From assembly GCF_017640745.1 (NCBI RefSeq), contig NZ_JAEPQA010000019.1:39072-103071 (forward strand): DNA of 64,000 nucleotides, given 5' to 3'. The notes under the pieces were generated by a model that saw nothing but the letters and a program-made list of their open reading frames with translations, was not told where the DNA came from and ran no database searches. Shown here piece by piece: positions 55,218 through 64,000 of this stretch. Each line of letters begins with the position of its first letter. The first letter of the stretch is position 1. Origin of the DNA: Nisaea sp. (GTDB taxonomy: Bacteria; Pseudomonadota; Alphaproteobacteria; Thalassobaculales; Thalassobaculaceae). The translations under genes were made by a program, and so were the position numbers.

Positions 55218-56224
55218 CCCGCGCCGCCGTCGCGAAGCTGCAAGGCCCGCTCATAGACCTGTTTGCGCGGCAGCCCGGTCTCCGCCGCGACCTCCTTCGC
55301 CGCGTCCTTCAGGCTGAGCCGGCCAAGAGCTTCATCGAGCAATGCGTCGAGCGTCTCCTCGCTTGGCCGTTCGTCGCTCTCGGGCGGGCCGAACATCAGC
55401 ACGGCCTCGCCTTTCGGGGTCTCGATTTCCGCGTAGTGCCGGGCGAGGTCCTCGATCCGACCGCGCGTGACCTCCTCGAACCGCTTGGTCAACTCCCGCG
55501 CCACCGCCATATCGCGCGGGCCGAGGATCTCCAAGGCGTCCCCGAGGGTCTCTGCCAGTCGGCGCGGCGCCTCGAAGAAGATCAGCGTGGCCCGGAGACG
55601 TGCCACTTCCTCGAGAATGCGGCGGCGCTCGCCCGGCTTGGTCGGCAGAAAGCCGCCGAAAAAGAAACGGTCCGTCGGCAGCCCGGAAATCGACAGCGCG
55701 ACCACCGGCGCGGCCGGTCCCGGCACGGCGGTGACCGGAGTGCCCTGGGCCGCCGCCTCGCGCACGAGCTTGTAGCCCGGATCGGAGATCGTCGGCGTCC
55801 CGGCATCGGTCACCAGCGCGATGCTCTTGCCCGCGGCAAGCAGGCGCAGAAGCTCCGGCCGGCTTTTTTCCGCATTGTGGTCCTGGTAGGCGAGCAGCCG
55901 TGCCTTGATGGCGAAACGCTGCAGCAGGCGGCCGGTCAGCCGCGTGTCCTCGCAGGCGACGATGTCGGCTGCCGCGAGCGTCTCGAGCGCTCGGCGCGAG
56001 ATATCCCCGAGATTGCCGATCGGCGTGGCGACCAGTATCAATCCCTCGACGGGGACCGCAGCGGGTGCCTCGGGGGTCTCGTTCTCCTCCGAGAAAACCG
56101 GCGCAGTCACATTGGTGCCATCTTGCGGCAGTTTACTCTGGCCCGCGCCTTGATTAGCCTTTGGCGCCGAAGAGCGGGAGGATGTCTGAGGTGCGCGCTT
56201 TTTCATACCGTACCGGAAACCCAC
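55214..56224 (-). CDS. rsmI: 16S rRNA (cytidine-1402-2'-O)-methyltransferase
   Basis: A 336-residue tetrapyrrole-methylase-fold enzyme that makes Cm1402. The domain starts near residue 60 with LILVATPIGNLGDISRRAL, followed by VACEDTRLTGRLL, LVTDAGTPTISDPGYKLVREA and FFEAPRRLAETL. The first 58 residues are a Ser/Pro/Ala-rich extension beyond the usual enzyme length. The GTG at 56224 has AAAGG just upstream. It is divergent from the LpoA-like gene with only 29 bases between starts. Confidence 0.94.
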   Translation of the reverse strand: MGFRYGMKKRAPQTSSRSSAPKANQGAGQSKLPQDGTNVTAPVFSEENETPEAPAAVPVEGLILVATPIGNLGDISRRALETLAAADIVACEDTRLTGRLLQRFAIKARLLAYQDHNAEKSRPELLRLLAAGKSIALVTDAGTPTISDPGYKLVREAAAQGTPVTAVPGPAAPVVALSISGLPTDRFFFGGFLPTKPGERRRILEEVARLRATLIFFEAPRRLAETLGDALEILGPRDMAVARELTKRFEEVTRGRIEDLARHYAEIETPKGEAVLMFGPPESDERPSEETLDALLDEALGRLSLKDAAKEVAAETGLPRKQVYERALQLRDGGAG

Positions 56225-56253
56225 GGGGCCTTTGTCAGGGCGATGACCGTGTT

Positions 56254-57693
56254 ATGGGAGGAAGCGGCGGCTTTCTCCAAGCGCTTTTCTCACGCCCGCC
56301 GCGTGCGGCGGGCCTGTGCGTGATGCTGCTGGGCCTGACGCTTGCCGGATGTCAGACACCCCAACTGCCTGGCCTGCAGCCCGAGTCCTCCACTCAACCC
56401 GTCCAGTCCGCCACCTTGCCGCCACAACAGCAGCCGGCGACCGGCGGACCTTCCGGTACCGGCGCCGCGCCGCAGAAAACGGGGACGGTCATTCCGGATG
56501 CAGAACTGTCTTTCGAGCGCCCCCAGACCGAAACCCCTCTGACCGCGGTTCCGGGCGCCCCCGACGGGATTGCCCTCCTGCTGCCGCTGAGCGGTCAGCG
56601 CGCCTCCGTCGGACGGGCCATGCTCGATGCTGCGCAGATGGCTGTTTTCGACATCGCGGGCGAAGATTTCAATCTGATGGTCTACGACACCCAGGGGACT
56701 CCCGAAGGCGCGGAAGATGCGGCCAGGCTCGCCGTCGCGGACGGCGCGCGGATCGTCCTCGGTCCGCTCTATGGCCGCTCCGCGGCAGCTGTCCGGCCGA
56801 TTGTCGCGGCCGCCGGGATCAACTCCGTCGCCTTTTCCAACGACCGCAGCGTCGCCGGCCCCCCGGTCTATCTGATGGGTCTGATGCCGCAGCAGCAGAT
56901 CGAGCGCGTCATCCGCTACGCGGTGCAGAAGGGATATCGCCGGCTCGGTCTGCTTCTGCCGCATGGAAGCTATGGCGATCTCGTGCTGGAGAGCGCCCGC
57001 GCGGCCTCGATCGGCGCCGGCGCCGAGATCACCAGGATCGCCTACTATGATCCGCTTGCCACCGATTTCACCGAGACGGCGCGTGCCTTCGCGGAATATG
57101 ACCGCCGCCGGGAAGCCCTCAAGATCCAGAAGGACGAACTCGCGGGACGGACGGACGAGATCTCGCGCCAGACCCTGGCACGGCTCCAGTCGATGGATAC
57201 GCTCGGCGATCCGCCTTATGACGCGATCCTGATTCCCGAAGGCGGCAACGTGCTGCGGACCATCGCGCCGCTGCTCGCCTATTACGATGTCGACACGCGG
57301 CGTGTGAAACTGCTCGGAACGGCGCAATGGGAGGATCCGAGCCTCGGGACCGAGCCGAGCCTGGTCGGCGGCTGGTTCGCCGCGCCGCCCGCGCTCTATC
57401 GGGAGAATTTCGCGCTGCGCTATGAGGCGGCCTTCGGCCGGCGTCCCTCGGGCCTGGCCGCGCTCGCCTATGACAGCATCGCGCTGACGGTTTCGCTTCA
57501 GCGCGGCGAGACCGGACCGGATTTCGGCGGCGGCGCGCTGATGGCGGAAAGCGGGTTCGTGGCGCTGAACGGCCTTTTCCGCTTCGTCGCCGACGGTACC
57601 AACCAGCGCGGCCTCGCGATCTTCGAAATCAAGGATCGCGCGCTCGAGGTTATCGATGCCGCACCGGAACGGTTTGACGGGCTGACGAACTAG
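56254..57693 (+). CDS. Penicillin-binding protein activator (LpoA-like lipoprotein)
   Basis: A 479-residue lipoprotein. The signal ends in LAGC (Cys33), a Pro/Gln/Ser-rich linker follows, then a periplasmic-binding-protein type I fold (GIALLLPLSGQRASVGRAMLDAAQMAV ... VLGPLYGRSAAAVRPIVAAAGINSVAFSNDR). It matches the YraM/LpoA family that stimulates PBP1A from the outer membrane. The yraN-rsmI-LpoA neighbourhood agrees with this. The stop shares CTAG with the convergent hemW-like gene. Confidence 0.9.
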   Translation: MGGSGGFLQALFSRPPRAAGLCVMLLGLTLAGCQTPQLPGLQPESSTQPVQSATLPPQQQPATGGPSGTGAAPQKTGTVIPDAELSFERPQTETPLTAVPGAPDGIALLLPLSGQRASVGRAMLDAAQMAVFDIAGEDFNLMVYDTQGTPEGAEDAARLAVADGARIVLGPLYGRSAAAVRPIVAAAGINSVAFSNDRSVAGPPVYLMGLMPQQQIERVIRYAVQKGYRRLGLLLPHGSYGDLVLESARAASIGAGAEITRIAYYDPLATDFTETARAFAEYDRRREALKIQKDELAGRTDEISRQTLARLQSMDTLGDPPYDAILIPEGGNVLRTIAPLLAYYDVDTRRVKLLGTAQWEDPSLGTEPSLVGGWFAAPPALYRENFALRYEAAFGRRPSGLAALAYDSIALTVSLQRGETGPDFGGGALMAESGFVALNGLFRFVADGTNQRGLAIFEIKDRALEVIDAAPERFDGLTN

Positions 57694-58904
57694 GCAAGAT
57701 CCGGCAAACGCGCCGTCAGGGCGGCAATCACCGCATTGAGTCGCTGCCGGCCTTCCAGCGTAGCCGTCAATCGGTCGCCGACCGGTTCGATATAGCCGGC
57801 CTCCTCGAGATCCGCGAGCAGCGGGTGCCCGAACAGCGACTCGAGATCGCGCCCCGCTTCCGCCTCGAGCCGCGTCCGCTCGACGCCCTCGGCGAGGCGG
57901 AGCCCCATCATCAGCATTTCGGTGAGGCGCCCGGTGCGGTCGACCGCTTCACTCGCGGCGACACCGTGTCCGGCCTTCTCGACCCGGTCGAGCCAGATCG
58001 CCGGGGCGCGGTGAGTATGTATCGCACGCGTAACGAGAGCGCCGTCGGGCTCACTGCCACGCAGGCGGGAATGGGCGCCAGGACCGACGCCGGCATAATC
58101 GTGATAGCGCCAGTAGACCAGATTGTGCCTGCACTCGGCGCCGGCGCGGGCATGGTTCGAGACTTCGTAGGCCGGCATACCCGCGTCTTCGAGAACCTCC
58201 TGGGTCGCTTCGTAGAGCGCGGCCTGGTTCTCGTCCTCCGGCAGCACGATCTCGCCCGTCGCATGGCGGGCGAAGAACGGGGTCTCCGGCTCGATCGTGA
58301 GCTGGTAGAGCGAGATATGGTCGGCGGCAAGCGCCAGCGCCTGCTTCAGTTCGGCCTTCCAGGCCGTCACGGTCTGCTCCGGCCGGGCATAGATCAGGTC
58401 GAAGGACATGCGTTCGAAATTGTCCCGTGCGACAGCGATCGCCTCGCGCGCCTGCGCCGCGTCATGCGTGCGGCCGAGAAACCCGAGGTCCCGGTCGTTC
58501 AGCGCCTGGATGCCGAGCGAGACGCGGTTGACTCCCGCCTCCCGGAAGGCAGCGAACTTCTCCGCCTCGACCGAGGTCGGGTTGGCTTCGAGGGAGATCT
58601 CGACCTGATTGCGCCATGGCCAGAGCCGGCGGATCTCGTCGATGACGGCCGCGACGGTCTCCGGCTCCATCAGAGAGGGGGTGCCGCCTCCGAAGAAGAT
58701 GCTGGAGACGGTGCGTTCCGGCGCGAGTTCATGGAAATACGCGAGTTCCCGCTTCAGTGCCGCGCGCCAGCGCGCATGGTCGATCCGCGCCGAGACATGG
58801 CTGTTGAAGTCGCAATAGGGGCATTTGGAGAGGCAGAAGGGCCAGTGAACATAGACCCCGAACGGCTCCGCCGCCGCGCGCTCCATCTCTGTCCTATCCG
58901 GCAT
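57690..58904 (-). CDS. hemW: Radical SAM family haem chaperone HemW
   Basis: A 404-residue radical SAM protein. The CxxxCxxC cluster is in [17 protein letters not shown] (C24, C28, C31), followed by [12 protein letters not shown] and the C-terminal HemW domain. It resembles oxygen-independent coproporphyrinogen oxidase but members of this type lack that activity and pass haem to targets. Its start (ATG 58904 or 58886) overlaps the rdgB end by eleven bases. Confidence 0.94.
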   Translation of the reverse strand: MPDRTEMERAAAEPFGVYVHWPFCLSKCPYCDFNSHVSARIDHARWRAALKRELAYFHELAPERTVSSIFFGGGTPSLMEPETVAAVIDEIRRLWPWRNQVEISLEANPTSVEAEKFAAFREAGVNRVSLGIQALNDRDLGFLGRTHDAAQAREAIAVARDNFERMSFDLIYARPEQTVTAWKAELKQALALAADHISLYQLTIEPETPFFARHATGEIVLPEDENQAALYEATQEVLEDAGMPAYEVSNHARAGAECRHNLVYWRYHDYAGVGPGAHSRLRGSEPDGALVTRAIHTHRAPAIWLDRVEKAGHGVAASEAVDRTGRLTEMLMMGLRLAEGVERTRLEAEAGRDLESLFGHPLLADLEEAGYIEPVGDRLTATLEGRQRLNAVIAALTARLPDLA

Positions 58905-59529
58905 TGCCGGCTTTGCCGTCGAGCCCGACCTGCTTCAGCAGCTTCTCGAAGGCGACGGCCCGATGGCTGATGGAATGTTTCCAATCCGCATCGACTTCGC
59001 CGAAGGTTCGGTCGTGCCCTTCCGGGACGAACATCGGATCGTAGCCGAAGCCGTTGGCGCCGCGCGGCGGCCAGACGAGATCGCCATGCACCCGTCCCTC
59101 GACCGATTCCGTGTGGCCGTCCGGCCAGCAGATGGTAAGCGCGCAGACGAAGGCGGCTGAGCGGTCCGTGTTTCCGTCGGCGGCTTTTTGCTGGAGCGCG
59201 TCCTCGACCTTGCGCATGGCCAGCGCGAAGTCCTTTTCAGGCCCGGCCCAGCGCGCGGAATAGATCCCCGGATCGCCGTCCAGCGCGGCCACGCTCAGCC
59301 CGGAATCGTCCGCCAGCGCCGGCAGGCCGGACCCTTCCGCCGCCGCACAGGCCTTCAGCTCCGCATTGGCGATATAGGTGGAGCCGGTCTCTTCCGGCTC
59401 CGGCAGCCCGAGCTCGCCCGCGGAGACCACCTCGATGCCGAGCGGGCCGATCAGATCGCGGATCTCCCGGAGTTTGCCCTGGTTGTGGCTCGCGATGACC
59501 AGCTTCTTCTCGGTAAAGGCGCGGCCCAT
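58894..59529 (-). CDS. rdgB: XTP/dITP diphosphatase (RdgB/HAM1)
   Basis: A 211-residue house-cleaning pyrophosphatase for xanthosine and inosine triphosphates. [18 protein letters not shown] opens it, [24 protein letters not shown] is the active block, and [20 protein letters not shown] is next to the SHRAVAF end. It lies three bases after the rph gene. Confidence 0.96.
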   Translation of the reverse strand: MGRAFTEKKLVIASHNQGKLREIRDLIGPLGIEVVSAGELGLPEPEETGSTYIANAELKACAAAEGSGLPALADDSGLSVAALDGDPGIYSARWAGPEKDFALAMRKVEDALQQKAADGNTDRSAAFVCALTICWPDGHTESVEGRVHGDLVWPPRGANGFGYDPMFVPEGHDRTFGEVDADWKHSISHRAVAFEKLLKQVGLDGKAGNAG

Positions 59530-59532
59530 CGC

Positions 59533-60264
59533 TCAGCTCCCGATGGCGGTTTTCTGCAGCGCGACCAGCTCAGCGACGCCGGCGCGGGCCAGCTTCAGCA
59601 TCTCGGTAAAGGCCTCGTCGCCGAACGGGTCTTCCTCCGCAGTCGCCTGGATCTCGACGATCCCGGCCTTGCCGGTCAGCACGAAATTGGCATCGGCCTC
59701 GGCGCCGGAATCCTCGATATAGTCGAGATCGAGGACCGGGGTGCCTTTGTAGATGCCGCAGGAGACCGCGGCGACATGGTCGATCAGCGGGACCTCCGGC
59801 AGCGCGCCGAGCTTCACCAGCTTCTGGAAGGCGAGATGCAGGGCGACGAAGGAGCCGGTGATGGAGGCGGTGCGGGTGCCGCCGTCGGCTTGCAGCACGT
59901 CGCAATCGACCTTGATCTGCCGCTCGCCCATCGCCTTCAGGTTCGTGACGGCGCGCAGCGAGCGCCCGATCAGGCGCTGTATCTCCTGGGTCCGTCCGCT
60001 CTGCTTGCCGCGGGCGGCTTCCCGGTCGGTGCGAGTGTGGGTGGAACGCGGCAGCATGCCGTATTCCGCGGTCACCCAGCCGCTCCCGGAATTGCGCAGG
60101 AAGGGCGGCACGCGGTCCTCGACGGAGGCGGTGCAGAGCACATGGGTATCGCCGAATCTGGCGAGGCAGGACCCCTCGGCATATTTGGCGAAACCCGGCT
60201 CCAGAATGACGCTGCGCATCTGGTCGGGGCGGCGCCCGGACGGGCGTTCGGCGGTTCCGGCCAT
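59533..60264 (-). CDS. rph: Ribonuclease PH
   Basis: A 243-residue phosphorolytic exoribonuclease for tRNA 3' ends. [19 protein letters not shown], the catalytic block [17 protein letters not shown] and [17 protein letters not shown] are all present and complete. ATG 60264, with AGGAG upstream, is chosen. It is divergent from hrcA, as in many proteobacteria. Confidence 0.97.
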   Translation of the reverse strand: MAGTAERPSGRRPDQMRSVILEPGFAKYAEGSCLARFGDTHVLCTASVEDRVPPFLRNSGSGWVTAEYGMLPRSTHTRTDREAARGKQSGRTQEIQRLIGRSLRAVTNLKAMGERQIKVDCDVLQADGGTRTASITGSFVALHLAFQKLVKLGALPEVPLIDHVAAVSCGIYKGTPVLDLDYIEDSGAEADANFVLTGKAGIVEIQATAEEDPFGDEAFTEMLKLARAGVAELVALQKTAIGS

Positions 60265-60395
60265 GGAAGTCTCCTCTTCGGTATCCGGCCTGATAGGCCC
60301 GCATCCTGCGGGTCCATGCCGGTCTCTGGATCGTCTGGTCAAAATCGCGCGCAACCTACTATCGGCGGCACGGCACGTCCATCGCTCATGGCACA

Positions 60396-60424
60396 TTGAC
60401 GGTGCGACGGGCGCTCCCTAGATT
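60396..60424 (+). promoter_or_regulatory. Sigma-70 promoter for hrcA
   Basis: TTGACG (60396-60401) and TAGATT (60419-60424) are 17 bases apart. Transcription would start near 60431, essentially at the hrcA ATG (60432), implying a leaderless or very short-leader mRNA. No ribosome binding site precedes that ATG. Confidence 0.55.
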
Positions 60425-60431
60425 TTCCGTC

Positions 60432-61484
60432 ATGGAACACATGTCAGGCATCGGGGCTCTCAACGCCCGCTCGCGGGAAATCCTGCAACAGATTGTCGAC
60501 ACTTATGTAGAGACGGGCGAGCCGATCGGCTCGCGCACGATCTCGCGCCGCCTTGGCGAAGTGCTGTCCCCCGCAACGATCCGCAATGTGATGGCCGACC
60601 TCGAGGAGGCGGGTCTGCTCTATGCCCCGCACACTTCCGCCGGCCGTCTGCCGACCGAACGCGGCCTGCGTATCGTGGTCGACGGCCTGCTGGAGATCGG
60701 TGGCGATCTCAGCGAGGAAGAGCGCGGCAAGATCGACTCCCTGCTTGCCGCGAATGGCCGCGGCTACGACGAGGTACTGGACGAGGCGACACGTGCGCTG
60801 GCCGGGCTTTCCTCCTGCGCCGGCCTGGTGATCTCTCCGAAATCGGAGCCATCGCTCCGCCATATCGAATTCGTCCCGCTCGCCGCCGGGCGGGCGCTCG
60901 TCGTGCTGGTGAACGAGCTCGGGCTGGTGGAGAACCGGGTCATCGAGCTGCCGGTGGACCTGCCAGCCTCGGCACTGGTGCAGGCGACCAACTTCCTCAA
61001 TACCCGTTTCCATGGAGCCTCGCTCGATCAGGCGCTGAAGGCCATCAAAGCGGAAATAGAGCAACGCCGGATCGAACTCGACGAGCTCACCGCACGCGTG
61101 GTGGAAGACGGCCTCGCTCTGCTGTCTGGCGGTCCGGACGACGGCTCGCTCATCGTGCGCGGCCAGTCGCGTCTGCTGGAGGATGTCACCGCGGTCGAGG
61201 ATCTGGAGCGGATCCGCCTGCTGTTCGACCAGCTCGAACAGAAACAGGGCATGCTGAAGCTGTTGCAGGCGACTGGAGATGCCGACGGGGTGCAGATCTT
61301 CATCGGTGCGGAGAACCAGCTCTTCGAGCATACCGGCTGCTCGATGATCCTTTCGCCCTACCGCGATACCAAGAAGCGCGTGGTCGGCGCTATCGGCGTG
61401 ATCGGCCCGACGCGGATGAATTACGCCCGCATCATTCCCATGGTCGATTACACCGCACGGCTGATCGGCCGCGTCATCGGCTGA
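60432..61484 (+). CDS. hrcA: Heat-inducible transcription repressor HrcA
   Basis: A 350-residue repressor that binds CIRCE operators. The N-terminal winged helix reads GEPIGSRTISRRLGEVLSPATIRNVMADLEEAGLL, followed by PHTSAGRLPTERGLRIVVD and the GAF-like body ending IIPMVDYTARLIGRVI. A second ATG nine bases downstream (60441) is possible. It is the first gene before grpE. No CIRCE sequence was seen in this window, so its target (probably groESL) lies elsewhere. Confidence 0.95.
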   Translation: MEHMSGIGALNARSREILQQIVDTYVETGEPIGSRTISRRLGEVLSPATIRNVMADLEEAGLLYAPHTSAGRLPTERGLRIVVDGLLEIGGDLSEEERGKIDSLLAANGRGYDEVLDEATRALAGLSSCAGLVISPKSEPSLRHIEFVPLAAGRALVVLVNELGLVENRVIELPVDLPASALVQATNFLNTRFHGASLDQALKAIKAEIEQRRIELDELTARVVEDGLALLSGGPDDGSLIVRGQSRLLEDVTAVEDLERIRLLFDQLEQKQGMLKLLQATGDADGVQIFIGAENQLFEHTGCSMILSPYRDTKKRVVGAIGVIGPTRMNYARIIPMVDYTARLIGRVIG

Positions 61485-61618
61485 TCAGAGGAGCGTTGAT
61501 CCGGGGGCCGAGCCGCGCTAAAGCAGGCGCTCCGGGCCCGGAATGATTGATTTCCCGTTCCGGCCGCCCACATTTGGGCCTGACTTTCAGGATCTCTAAA
61601 CGGGAAAGAGCCAGACCG

Positions 61619-62260
61619 ATGGCCGAACAAGGCAAGAAAACCGAGCAACACGCCAACCAGGACGCGCCGGGCGACGAGCCGCTTGTCAATCCGGACGACG
61701 GGATTCTCGACATGGACGCGCTGATGGGCGGCCTGAAGAACGAGGATAACGAAGCGGAGGCCGACGACGATCGCGCCGACGACGAGGTTCAGCAGCTCAA
61801 GGATCAGCTGATCCGCACGCTCGCCGAACTGGAGAACACGCGGAAACGGGCGGAGCGCGACATCGCGCAGGCGCGCAAGTTCGCGATCACCGATTTCGCC
61901 CGCGACCTGCTGAGCGCGTCCGACAACCTGCGCCGGGCCCTCGAATCCGCGCCGGAAGATCGCGACGAGCTCGACATCACCCTGAAGAACCTCGTGATCG
62001 GCGTCGAGATGACCGAGAAGGAACTGCTCGGCGTGTTCGAGAAGCACGGCATCCGCAAGATCGATCCGCTCGGCGACAAGTTCGACTACAACCTGCATCA
62101 GGCGATGTTCGAGGTTCCGGACGCCAAGACCGAGCCGGGCACCGTCGTGCAGGTGATGCAGCCGGGCTACGTGCTGCAGGACCGCCTGCTGCGGGCCGCG
62201 ATGGTCGGGGTCTCGAAGAGCCCGGACGAGAAGAAGGAAAGCGTCGACACCACGGCCTGA
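61619..62260 (+). CDS. grpE: Nucleotide exchange factor GrpE
   Basis: A 213-residue DnaK cofactor. An acidic, Asp/Glu-rich N-terminus leads to the long coiled coil (QQLKDQLIRTLAELENTRKRAERDIAQARKF) and the beta-wing domain with GVEMTEKELLGVFEKHGI and DPLGDKFDYNLHQAMFEV. ATG 61619 follows GGGAAAGAG. It is 134 bases after hrcA, so an own promoter is possible; TTGATTT...CACATTT at 61547-61575 is a weak candidate. Confidence 0.95.
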   Translation: MAEQGKKTEQHANQDAPGDEPLVNPDDGILDMDALMGGLKNEDNEAEADDDRADDEVQQLKDQLIRTLAELENTRKRAERDIAQARKFAITDFARDLLSASDNLRRALESAPEDRDELDITLKNLVIGVEMTEKELLGVFEKHGIRKIDPLGDKFDYNLHQAMFEVPDAKTEPGTVVQVMQPGYVLQDRLLRAAMVGVSKSPDEKKESVDTTA

Positions 62261-62279
62261 CGCTTCCCGCGCACATTCT

Positions 62280-63170
62280 TCATCCGGCCGGCTCCGGGGG
62301 CAGCAGCATCTCCCCGGCCGGATCGTGCCGCTTCAGGGCGGTCTTGGCCCGCTCCCGCCGCTCCACCGCATAACAATAGACGCATCCGTGCGGGCAGCTG
62401 TCATAGCTGCCGATATCACGGGACTCCGCGCAGAGGCAGCCCGGCCGGTTGCCTTTCTGACGGCTCTCGAGCGGATGTCCGGCAATGTCCGCGAGCCGGT
62501 CCGCGTCGATGCAGCGTGCCGGCGAGAGGTCTCCGCCGAGAAGATCCGGCTGGGAGCAGAGCGTCGGGCGGAGGCCTGCCTCAGCGGAGATGGCGGCGAG
62601 TTCCTGCAGCAGCGCCGCTTTCTCCTCCGGCTCCGGATCGCGCCATTCGAAGCCGCTTTTCCGGGCGCTTTCCTCCGTGTTGCGGCGGGTCTTGCGATAG
62701 ATATGCGCGGCGGAAAAGGTGACCTCGTCGACACTCCCGGAAAGCTGGCGGGCGAGGCGGGCGACATTCTCTCGATGGAAATCCGGCGGTGTCAGGCTGG
62801 ACCAGAAGACCGGATCGTAGCGCCAGACCACGGCCCTCGGCCCAAACTGTTCCGACAATGAAACGATATCCGCGATCGTAGCCTCGACCGGTGGGACGCT
62901 CTGCTCGAGGGAGGACGGATATCCCGTCACCGTGTACTGCACAACGAACGGCATGCGATCCGCGGCGAGGGCTTCAAATATGGCGCGGGCCGGCCGGGCG
63001 TTGCGGGTCCAGAAGACGTAGCCGTCCACCTCCTCCGGCCTGAGGCCTACCCGTGACGGTTTGCCGCTGTAGGGATTGGGCACAAGAGCGTATCCGGCCT
63101 CGATCCGCGCTTTCAGCCATGCGCTGTAGAAAGCCGGGATGTCGGTGCGGTAGCTCGCGGAGATGATCAT
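62280..63170 (-). CDS. DUF1848 family protein
   Basis: A 296-residue DUF1848 protein. MIISASYRTDIPAFYSAW is the family opening, YVFWTRNARPA and VVQYTVTGYPSSLEQSVPP follow, and RAVVWRYDPVFWS is in the middle. A cysteine-rich end (GCLCAESRDIG and SCPHGCVYCYA) resembles an iron-sulfur or radical-SAM cluster site placed at the C-terminus instead of the N-terminus. Its function is unknown. It sits between grpE and dnaK on the opposite strand, splitting that chaperone set. Confidence 0.9.
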   Translation of the reverse strand: MIISASYRTDIPAFYSAWLKARIEAGYALVPNPYSGKPSRVGLRPEEVDGYVFWTRNARPARAIFEALAADRMPFVVQYTVTGYPSSLEQSVPPVEATIADIVSLSEQFGPRAVVWRYDPVFWSSLTPPDFHRENVARLARQLSGSVDEVTFSAAHIYRKTRRNTEESARKSGFEWRDPEPEEKAALLQELAAISAEAGLRPTLCSQPDLLGGDLSPARCIDADRLADIAGHPLESRQKGNRPGCLCAESRDIGSYDSCPHGCVYCYAVERRERAKTALKRHDPAGEMLLPPEPAG

Positions 63171-63349
63171 ATCGGGGCCGAATCCCGGAAAATTGGCTCT
63201 AATGGGACTTGCAGGTCGCGAAATCCTATTCCACTTGGTTGCAGCGCGGCCACACCACGCCTATATAGCGGTTGGCTTGAACGTACCAATCGGGAACGGG
63301 AACGGCGCTTCGAGAAGGCCGTCAACGTTTGCTGAAAGACGAGGAAAAC

Positions 63350-64000
<651 letters not shown>

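Noticed and set aside
60265..61618. CIRCE element near hrcA-grpE
   Set aside because: No TTAGCACTC-N9-GAGTGCTAA or close variant was found.
63208..63267. Sigma-32-type promoter before dnaK
   Set aside because: CTTG and CCTATA-like elements exist, but spacings (13 and 22 bases) do not fit the expected 17-18.

Overview
The window is high-GC, tightly packed chromosomal DNA from an alphaproteobacterium, most likely a marine Rhodospirillales-type lineage (inferred from protein character, DUF3576 and TimA homologues, and gene order; no 16S gene is present). It is core-genome sequence next to the replication origin. I see no tRNA or rRNA genes, no insertion sequences, no prophage, no CRISPR and no recognisable defence system.

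Layout. 0-12.5 kb: a methyltransferase/MBL-hydrolase pair, an OmpR-type response regulator, DUF427, an alpha/beta hydrolase, ribA, an unknown gene behind a good sigma-54 promoter, an L,D-transpeptidase, then a minus-strand operon of a JmjC-type cupin oxygenase, two sulfotransferases and yggS, next to a porin gene. 12.8-17.7 kb: DUF3576 lipoprotein, leuS-lptE-holA. 17.6-23.5 kb (minus): mnmE-mnmG-rsmG-parA-parB. parS sites lie in rsmG, between mnmG and mnmE, and in ogt. 23.5-27.9 kb: DUF255 thioredoxin-like protein, ogt, dienelactone hydrolase, quinone oxidoreductase. 27.9-30.9 kb (minus): rho, hemJ, hemE. 30.9-31.3 kb: probable oriC, with opposed DnaA-box-like sites, an AT-rich stretch and several GANTC sites, at the conserved hemE/ppsR junction. 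31.3-34.6 kb: ppsR-maf-coaE-dnaQ, then secB.

34.6-41.7 kb: histidine phosphatase, fxsA, timA, mltA, a lutABC lactate-oxidation operon sitting between mltA and the smr-xre pair. 41.7-47.9 kb: hslUV (minus), then hisB-hisH-GNAT-hisA-hisF-hisE-HIT. 47.9-52.4 kb: second DUF427 gene, an AT-rich gap, a large pentapeptide-repeat protein, comM and a secreted NUC1-type nuclease. 52.4-57.7 kb: gshB, SirB1-like, BON lipoprotein, yraN, rsmI, with a divergent LpoA-like penicillin-binding-protein activator. 57.7-64 kb: hemW-like, rdgB, rph, then hrcA-grpE, DUF1848 and the 5' part of dnaK.

Functionally, the window joins chromosome replication and segregation (oriC, parABS, dnaQ, holA), translation and tRNA modification (leuS, mnmEG, rsmG, rsmI), protein quality control (hslUV, hrcA-grpE-dnaK, secB), envelope biogenesis (lptE, mltA, porin, LpoA-like, L,D-transpeptidase) and histidine, haem, riboflavin and glutathione synthesis. 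The parts least explained by known biology are the hydroxylase-sulfotransferase operon, the sigma-54-driven unknown gene and the pentapeptide-repeat protein. None of them is proven to be a new system.
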